64,000 nucleotides of DNA from NCBI GenBank assembly GCA_054601695.1, contig BAAHQB010000338.1, positions 114,381 through 178,380 of the forward strand. Direction: 5' to 3'. This DNA comes from Amorphochlora amoebiformis (Eukaryota > Cercozoa > Chlorarachniophyceae). Positions 1-64,000 of this stretch are shown here, in pieces (position 1 is the stretch's first letter; each line of letters begins with the position of its first letter). The position numbers and the translations under genes are program-made. The notes beneath the pieces were generated by a model. The model did not search any database and had not been told where the DNA came from. It worked only from the letters and a program-made list of their open reading frames with translations.

Positions 1-24
1 TACATACACACATATATATAGTAC

Positions 25-105
25 CGTCTTTCTTTATCTCCCTTATTCTGGTCTCTGACTCTTTTCCATAGACCTAATCCTTTCTCCAAATTGAATCTGA
101 CTACC
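25..105 (-). CDS. Possible exon of an unidentified minus-strand gene
   Basis: This is an 81-base unique island between AT repeats. On the minus strand it is flanked by an AG acceptor (CTCAG) and a GTACTATA donor. One frame is open throughout and gives a charged peptide with the segment [20 protein letters not shown]. Entry and exit phases would both be 2. It lies downstream of the stop of the neighbouring PPR gene on the same strand, so it would belong to a different gene running off the left edge. No family is recognised. It could also be non-coding. Confidence 0.35.
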
Positions 106-25615
<25,510 letters not shown>

Positions 25616-25769
25616 CTGCATGGACAAAGAAGGAAATTAGAAGAAATCCGAAACGCCTTCCCGCCGGTGACATCGACATTTTTCAACGTTGCGGTCTGGA
25701 GGAATCGCTTCCCCGGACCGCACACAAGGGGAGGAGATGACTATAAGGGGGGTGGACGAAAAAGGAGTA

Positions 25770-25932
25770 TTGGGTGTCACAGGGTTGTCACGCACTGGCA
25801 AATGTCATCCAGGGATGTCACACAAGGGGATGGACGATTGTCACTCGGGACTGTCACAAACTACACATAATTGTCACTCTAACTTGTCACCCGTTAAATA
25901 ATGAACTTTGCGTGACGTTCTGGAATGGTCAC
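25770..25932 (-). promoter_or_regulatory. Cluster of GTGACA (TGTCAC) motifs upstream of the PPR gene
   Basis: TGTCAC starts at 25775, 25786, 25816, 25839, 25852, 25872 and 25885, with a near match at 25804 and further GTGACG and GGTCAC words at about 25912 and 25927. That is seven exact hexamers in about 116 bases. The cluster lies just upstream of the presumed 5' end of the minus-strand PPR gene and just before the tRNA array. A transcription-factor array is the natural reading, but no factor is identified. It could also be a decayed tandem repeat, though the spacing is irregular (11-30 bases). Confidence 0.45.
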
Positions 25933-26048
25933 GCAAGATACCCACCCACATTCAAAAATGCGAGAACGACTCCCCGAAGCTTCCCCGCGCGAGCCGCCAA
26001 TCTATATCGACGGATTGTTCCACAGAATCCCGAAATACGTTTCAACAC

Positions 26049-26118
26049 GGCGGCCCCAGCGGATCTGGTCCCTAGATTCCTAATCTCGTGGTGGTGGGTT
26101 CGATTCCCACGGTCGCCT
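26049..26118 (+). tRNA. Possible tRNA-Arg (CCT), irregular D arm
   Basis: A seven-base acceptor stem (GGCGGCC with GGTCGCC), a perfect T arm (GTGGG, loop TTCGATT, CCCAC) and an anticodon loop TTCCTAA that would read CCT are present. The molecule is about 69-70 bases, and its D region folds as CCAG/CTGG directly after the acceptor stem with no two-base spacer. The anticodon stem has one mismatch. It leads a tandem tRNA array, which supports origin from a tRNA gene. It may be degenerate. Confidence 0.5.
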
Positions 26119-26127
26119 TACCAACTT

Positions 26128-26199
26128 GCCACTATGATGTCAACGGTAGCATTCTCGTTTAGTAAGCGAGCTGTCAGGGTTCAAGTCCCTGTGGTGGCT
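26128..26199 (+). tRNA. tRNA-Thr (AGT)
   Basis: The acceptor stem GCCACTA pairs with TGGTGGC. The anticodon stem CTCGT/GCGAG encloses the loop TTAGTAA, giving anticodon AGT. The T arm is CAGGG, loop TTCAAGT, CCCTG. The discriminator base would be T. It is the first of three tRNA-Thr copies alternating with tRNA-Ser. Confidence 0.88.
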
Positions 26200-26215
26200 T
26201 GTCATTCATTCTTGT

Positions 26216-26300
26216 GTCGGTGTCGCATAATCTGGTATTGCGCTTGGTCTAGAAAGCCAGTGGGCATTCGCCTGTGCAGGTTCAAATCCTGTCGCCGACT
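26216..26300 (+). tRNA. tRNA-Ser (AGA)
   Basis: The acceptor stem GTCGGTG pairs with CGCCGAC. The anticodon loop CTAGAAA gives AGA. A long variable arm (GGGC, ATTC, GCCT) makes it a class II tRNA, as expected for serine. The T arm is GCAGG, loop TTCAAAT, CCTGT. The base after the acceptor stem is T, whereas eukaryotic cytosolic tRNA-Ser normally has G73. Confidence 0.85.
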
Positions 26301-26311
26301 TGTGTTGTTTC

Positions 26312-26383
26312 GCCACTATGATGTCAACGGTAGCATTCTCGCTTCGTAAGCGAGCTGTCAGGGTTCAAGTCCCTGTGGTGGCT
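26312..26383 (+). tRNA. tRNA-Thr (CGT)
   Basis: It is nearly identical to the tRNA-Thr 184 bases upstream, but the anticodon stem-loop is CTCGC, TTCGTAA, GCGAG, so the anticodon is CGT. The compensating change at the base of the loop keeps the stem paired. This is an isoacceptor made by tandem duplication followed by anticodon change. Confidence 0.88.
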
Positions 26384-26399
26384 TGTCATTCATTCTTGT

Positions 26400-26484
26400 G
26401 TCGGTGTCGCATAATCTGGTATTGCGCTTGGTCTCGAAAGCCAGTGGGCATTCGCCTGTGCAGGTTCAAATCCTGTCGCCGACT
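26400..26484 (+). tRNA. tRNA-Ser (CGA)
   Basis: It has the same body as the upstream tRNA-Ser, differing in the anticodon loop CTCGAAA, which gives CGA. It retains the long variable arm and the GCAGG/CCTGT T stem. It lies 184 bases from the first tRNA-Ser copy, the same period as the Thr copies. Confidence 0.86.
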
Positions 26485-26496
26485 TGTGATTGTTTC

Positions 26497-26568
26497 GCCA
26501 CTATGAGGTCAATGGTAGCCTTCTCGTTTAGTAAGCGAGCTGTCGGGGTTCAAGTCCCTGTGGTGGCT
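26497..26568 (+). tRNA. tRNA-Thr (AGT), third copy
   Basis: The acceptor stem GCCACTA with TGGTGGC and the anticodon loop TTAGTAA (AGT) are intact. It differs from the first copy in the D arm (GAGGTCAATGG) and has CGGGG in the T stem, which leaves one G-T wobble. It ends the array; unique sequence follows. Confidence 0.85.
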
Positions 26569-27202
26569 TTTGAAGTAATAACCTTTTAAATTTATAATAA
26601 TTATCACTTAAAATTCTATGAACTTACTGATTTTAGATTTTTTTTTGCTAATGAATCGACACATAGTATTTAATAACATAGAATTGTACACAACTATTGA
26701 CAAACTTGTAGCTTATTATACAATAGGCCACTATTACCTCATTGCGTACTCTAGTTCAAGTGCCTACGTATCGCCTAGATTGTACATTATTAATTAGTTT
26801 TTTATACCGTACGTGTGAGTGTATAAGTCGTAGTATAGATTATGTAGCATTGTACGTAATTACGAAGAACTAGCTACATGTACTCATAGTGACTGTCGAT
26901 CAGTCTAGACTAGCTAGATACTAGTCCCTATAGTATTGTGACTGTAGTCAACTGTCACTTGAATGTGCATGTCAGTAGTCACTCGTATTCCACAATTTCC
27001 ACAACATACATATAATGTAATATTAACAATTAAGAATTCATAAAAATATCGGCACGTGTCGGAAATACATCATACATACATCACGGATGATGTATCCGTT
27101 ATCTATCTAGTCTATAGCTATAACTATCTGTAGCTAGCGATTCCAAGCAACTATCACGACTTATATCATCGTCATCTGATTTCATCTTCGTGAACACACC
27201 GT
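26569..27202. other. Unique intergenic sequence, CTAG-rich, 3' of the L1-domain gene
   Basis: This stretch lacks microsatellites and open frames of note. From about 26750 to 27140 it is unusually rich in CTAG and TAGT words (for example TCTAGACTAGCTAGATACTAG near 26901). It is the 3' flank of the minus-strand L1-domain gene and the far side of the tRNA array. No terminator or RNA gene is recognised. Confidence 0.6.
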
Positions 27203-35641
<8,439 letters not shown>

Positions 35642-35941
35642 GTCGTGTTCTAGTAACGTGAGTTTCTGAATTAGGGCTCGGACTCGATCGGAAGGGGCGG
35701 GAGGGGGGGACAAGGGACTCGGGAGGAGCGGGAGAGAGAGGCGGGGAGGTACCTAAGAAAGAGTTTCTGCGTTGAAGCATTGCGGTACGGTCGGTTCGTT
35801 TAGGCTAGGTGTATATGAGTATGTATATGTGTGTGTATGTATATCTATTTTTTGGTTTGTATATGTGTGGTATTACGTCAGTATGCTGGAAGTAGTATAT
35901 ACGAATATGCGTGTATATATGTTTTATATTGCATATGTATG

Positions 35942-35976
<35 letters not shown>

Positions 35977-35993
35977 TTATATTATATATACAT

Positions 35994-36073
<80 letters not shown>

Positions 36074-36536
36074 AGTCATAAAGAATATATGTAAACATAT
36101 GTGCATACCCTAAAACCTTCTAATTAAACCTCACAACTCATCACCCCCCCCGGCAAACTCATTTATAATCCACAAAACACAAAGTACCCCCGAATCTGAT
36201 TAATAACCACCTTATCTCGAAACTCATTCAGACACCCAAAGTCCGAACACACAATCTGCCCTCTCTCCCCTCTTCCCAGCTCCAAAGTTGCGACCAAAAT
36301 CATCAAACTCCATGGAGACGTAGTCATTCCGAAGAATAGTACGCTTAGTTGCGTAGATCGGTCTGTGCAGCCCCTTCTTTCGTAGCTCGTTCGGGGCCCG
36401 CGGCCCGCATAGGGATGGTCAACTGTAGTTTTAGAGGTCGCAGAGATTTCCTTAAAGGTCAAGATAATTTAAACGTGTGACATTTCTTCGTGACAAGATT
36501 CGCGACTTATTTATTCGGCACACCTCTTCCAGAAAA
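35642..36536. promoter_or_regulatory. Divergent intergenic region between the L1-domain gene (minus) and PPR-like gene (plus)
   Basis: The two start codons at 35641 (minus) and 36537 (plus) face away from each other. The region holds a G/A-rich stretch (35690-35750), an AT-repeat tract (35945-36062) and about 480 bases of unique sequence. A minus-strand open frame lies at 36163-36462 (segments LELGRGERGQIVCSDF, NEFRDKVVINQIRG). A second minus frame over the same bases reads DYVSMEFDDFGRNFGAG and stops at about 36225. Either could be an exon or an upstream leader, and I cannot choose. No TATA or initiator motif can be singled out in such AT-rich DNA. Confidence 0.45.
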
Positions 36537-49009
<12,473 letters not shown>

Positions 49010-49710
49010 GTTTCCATACACACCGCTAGTACCGGGTAGTACCGAAGCGGCAGAAAGTTTAGTTATCATTGCGTTATTACTAGTATTAGGCAACTGGTCT
49101 AGAGTAGACTAAACTTGATTCTCTAGATTCTAGTTACCAGTAGCTAGAGTCTAGACAGTAGCGTCGGAGATATAGACTCTACTACTCTAGTGCAATTCCT
49201 TGAATTACGATTCAATGTAGACTAGTAAAGTGCATTTTTACTAGATTAACTTCGTTTTATTTTTCATGTCTCTCTAGTCTCTGATCTGGGTCCGGATATT
49301 CTAAATATATATTTTAGATATTGTCTCGTAATATGAGCTGATAATTCAAAATTGTCACAGTCAAATCACAGAAATATTAAACTCAAGAAAAAATCTAGCA
49401 TTTCGCGAAACTCAATTGGTCCGAAACTGCTACTGGTCTATGAACTTGCTAGCTTGATCTTGCCTGCTCACCCTCCAACCCCTCTGCACACTCTCTCCCT
49501 CGTTCCTTGCCGAAGGTTTATCTATGCCGTCTCATCATTTCTAAATACTGGCCTAGAGAGTTTAGTTTGTGTCGCTCAAGCAAAATCCTTGTCTAGCTTG
49601 TGGATTCCGCGAAGAAAAAACAAAAAAGCGATGTTGGAAGGTTGGTTACCAGTCGAGTGTCTTGGTCTTAGCCCTCGGGGTGGGTACTGAGGTATTGTTT
49701 GTGTTTCCTC
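49010..49710. other. Convergent intergenic region with CTAG-rich 3' flank
   Basis: It separates the stop of the plus-strand PPR-like gene (49009) from the stop of minus-strand purF (49711). From about 49025 to 49290 CTAG occurs about eleven times, within words such as TCTAGAGTAG and AGCTAGAGTCTAG. A plus-strand open frame at 49352-49690 gives a 112-residue peptide (segments LLLVYELASLILPAHPPT and WIPRRKNKKAMLEGWLP) with no recognisable family. It may be chance, a small gene, or UTR. Confidence 0.5.
49352..49690 (+). CDS. Unsupported open reading frame between convergent genes
   Basis: The 112-codon frame is in unique sequence without microsatellites, which makes it longer than expected for this AT-rich region. 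It starts with ATG in the segment MSQSNHRNIKLKKKSS and ends SPRGGY. No domain, signal peptide or membrane segment is clear apart from one hydrophobic stretch (LLLVYELASLIL). It overlaps the likely 3' ends of both neighbouring genes. Confidence 0.2.
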   Translation: MSQSNHRNIKLKKKSSISRNSIGPKLLLVYELASLILPAHPPTPLHTLSLVPCRRFIYAVSSFLNTGLESLVCVAQAKSLSSLWIPRRKNKKAMLEGWLPVECLGLSPRGGY

Positions 49711-60171
<10,461 letters not shown>

Positions 60172-60544
60172 TTCCGTCTATCTTGCGGGCTGCGTTGAGC
60201 CTGGGGGTTCGTGGCGGGGGATCACAAAGTGGGGTACACGTGGATGGTTTTCCAAAAGATTACCTAAGCAGAATTGAAGAAACTCCGTAGGGATCCGAAT
60301 AATTCAAGACCTGAAATATTTAATTTTTATAAGAACCTTAATAAGTGAGATAAGATCGAGAAAGACACGTGTCACTTCCAACATACCAGCAATGGAGGTT
60401 TGACCAGCATGCCTCGCGGTAAAAGCACCAGGCTCCTTCATAGACGGGATTTGCATACAAGGGAAGTTAGTGCTGGCCTGGTATTCTTTTGCACATTAGG
60501 CTTCTTGCTTTGTCCTCGTTTAAAATGCAAATATGTTCCTTCAG
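60172..60544. promoter_or_regulatory. Divergent region between purF and an unrecognised plus-strand gene
   Basis: purF starts at 60171 on the minus strand and coding sequence of the plus-strand gene begins by 60545. The roughly 370 bases between are unique and moderately GC-rich. A short plus frame starting MPRGKSTRLLHRR near 60409 could be a first exon of the rightward gene, but it is out of frame with the next exon and no clear donor was settled. Confidence 0.4.
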
Positions 60545-61197
60545 GCATCGCAGTCAGTGGCTTCGCCTCCCCTGCCTCCTCCTCCGTGTATGGAAGGCGA
60601 CATCGTAGGTATGTCTGACGGATACTTCGGGCTTGTCACGGAGATTCACTCTAGGGTATGTATTGTTTTAAACCACATGCCAGCGATATCATGAGACGAT
60701 AGCACTAGCTCAAATTCAACACAATCCTTGCTCAAACTAGTATCTTTACCGAACCCTACCAGCGTATTGCTGAGTTGATTCCCCTAGCGTTTCATCTGGA
60801 GACAGCTACTGCCGTGATACTCACGCACAAGCATCAAGAGGGCGATGAGGAAGGGGATGGCCGAGATTCATCGCGGCTAGTCCAAATCAAGTCTGTACAC
60901 CCGAGAGCTTATGAGGAAATTATCTGGGGAGAGGTGGAGGACAAGGATGATAGTGAGAGTGAGCCTGACGCGTGGCTGGTATGTTATCACTTCGGACAGG
61001 TTCCACACATTTTTACATATAAATGCTCACAGGTGTTCAAGACACCTGAAGAGGTGAACAGCCAGAAGCACATGATGCCAAAGAATCGTGTGTTGCCGCA
61101 GAAGCGCAAGACACCGCAGAAGAAAAGAGCGAATCCAAAAACAAAGAGGTTTGGACATCCAGTCCTGAAGGAACTTATTTCCTCATCCCAGATATGA
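60545..61197 (+). CDS. Unrecognised acidic/basic protein, last two exons
   Basis: Exon 60545-60655 follows a TTCAG acceptor and ends at a GTATGT donor. Exon 60709-61197 follows CACTAG and ends at TGA. The 53-base intron joins the two in phase. The frame contains an ATG at 60590 starting MEGDIVGMSDGYFGLVTEIH, then LIPLAFHLETATAVILTHKH, an acidic stretch GDEEGDGRD, VEDKDDSESEPDAWLVCYHF and a basic tail rich in Lys-Arg (KRKTPQKKRANPKTKRFG) that resembles a nuclear signal. The start of the first block looks like a small beta-barrel fold (GDIVGMSDGYFGLVTEI), but I do not recognise the family. The true start may lie upstream. Confidence 0.65.
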
Positions 61198-62558
<1,361 letters not shown>

Positions 62559-62694
62559 GAGATCGCTGCAGGTTCGTCGGAGAAAAAACAGGTCAACAAA
62601 TTTCTAAAATACATTATTTGAGCATATTATGCATCTGCGTGCTTGCACAGACACAACGTATTTGTACATAATATATATATGTATATGTATATAG

Positions 62695-62772
<78 letters not shown>

Positions 62773-62912
62773 TATATATATGTATATATATATATAATAT
62801 ATAATATGCTATATATATAGGTATGTATATATGTATATATGTCTACATATGTACGATATGTACGTGGATGAATATATTAGTCCATATATGTATATATATA
62901 TATATATATACA

Positions 62913-62949
<37 letters not shown>

Positions 62950-63507
62950 CCATTTTATTCATATATACACACATTTAGATATATACGTACAGATATACAT
63001 ACCCACAATACATACATACATTCATACGCACCCAGCAGCTCCCAGATGAGCTATCAGGTTCCCACCTTTGGAAAATATTCAAGGACAAGATTAAAGACAG
63101 GTATCGAACCCTCCTATCCTAAACCAAACACCTCTCCATCTTCAACCCATTCAGCTTAAATCAACTCATCTTATCCTAACACTTCACCCTAATGTAACCG
63201 TACTTCCAAACCCAATCTTCTAGAGAGTTAAACGTGGACAATGTCCATCCTTCTGACCCACAAATTCAAACCCAGAACAAAAATTGTTTTTAGAGTCTGG
63301 ATTGGAATCAATGTTGTGTGTGAAATCTTTTAGGAGTATGGGAGAGCCGAATTATGATGAGTTGGTAAAGTTCTTCCCCCCTCGTGAGGAACGGTCGGAT
63401 CGGAGAGAGGTTGTAAAATATGTTTATATACACATATATATACATATATTTATATACATCATATATTTATGTTATATATAATATATATATATATATATGT
63501 ATATAAG

Positions 63508-63560
<53 letters not shown>

Positions 63561-63589
63561 TAATCTACACATTTTACATGTATATATAC

Positions 63590-63650
<61 letters not shown>

Positions 63651-63674
63651 TATATAAATATATATATATATATG

Positions 63675-63714
<40 letters not shown>

Positions 63715-63767
63715 ACATGTGTATATGTGTATATCTATATGTATACTTATTCGTACAAATATAAATA

Positions 63768-63803
<36 letters not shown>

Positions 63804-63903
63804 TATAGATATGTATATACTGCATGTATAAAAATGGTATACATTGAAAATGTACTCATATATATTGCATACATTCGAAAGTGCGCTAAATTATAAATTC
63901 ATA

Positions 63904-63959
<56 letters not shown>

Positions 63960-64000
63960 TGTATGCATTAGAAAATGTACTTAATTATACACACACACAG
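62559..64000 (+). CDS. Exons of an unrecognised plus-strand gene running off the right edge
   Basis: Three islands chain in phase: 62559-62591 ([11 protein letters not shown]), 63039-63100 or from 63036 ([20 protein letters not shown]) and 63334-63409 ([20 protein letters not shown] and SDRRE). Each has an AG acceptor and a GTCAAC, GTATCG or GTTGTA donor. The block 61876-61908 is a same-length alternative to the first exon ([11 protein letters not shown]). The peptides are charged and helical with no recognised domain. The gene could be separate from, or continuous with, the unit ending at 61197. From 63410 to the edge only AT repeats are seen. Confidence 0.5.

Overview
This is a nuclear genome window from an intron-rich eukaryote, most likely a protist. 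About four fifths of it is (TA)n microsatellite and TTAGGG/CCCTAA telomere-type repeat, and almost all long open frames are translations of those repeats (poly-Ile/Tyr, poly-Leu-Gly, poly-Pro-Asn). The real coding signal lies in short unique islands of 18-250 bases bounded by GT..AG (a few GC..AG) splice sites. I joined these islands by reading frame, splice phase and family motifs; all of it was done by eye, without alignment software. I cannot place the organism: the TTAGGG unit, GC-AG introns and PPR genes fit several protist lineages.

Layout. 1-2161: AT repeats plus a possible exon of a further minus-strand gene. 2162 to about 25.6 kb (minus): one pentatricopeptide-repeat (PPR) gene in about 40 tiny exons. 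About 25.7-26.0 kb: its upstream flank, with a cluster of GTGACA motifs. 26049-26567 (plus): tRNA array Arg?-Thr-Ser-Thr-Ser-Thr. 27203-35641 (minus): a 13-exon gene for a ribosomal-L1-domain protein (RSL1D1/Utp30 type, about 290 aa), whose first intron holds a GC-rich 13-bp minisatellite. 36537-49009 (plus): a second helical-repeat (PPR-like) gene in about 21 exons, about 480 aa. 49711-60171 (minus): a complete 25-exon purF gene (amidophosphoribosyltransferase, 551 codons, every splice phase consistent). 60.5-61.2 kb (plus): an unrecognised gene divergent from purF. 62.5 kb to the right edge (plus): exons of another unrecognised gene that runs off the window.

The genes are not one pathway: purF makes phosphoribosylamine in purine synthesis, the L1-domain protein belongs to ribosome assembly, and PPR proteins usually act on organellar RNA. 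They share an unusual architecture. The introns of the PPR, L1 and PPR-like genes contain telomere-type repeats that often supply the splice sites themselves, while purF introns have (TA)n only. Next to many exons, the exon edge together with its splice site is duplicated one to five times into the neighbouring intron as decaying, non-coding 'echoes'. That exon-edge echo system, seen in at least four genes and at about 18 exons, is the most interesting feature of the window.
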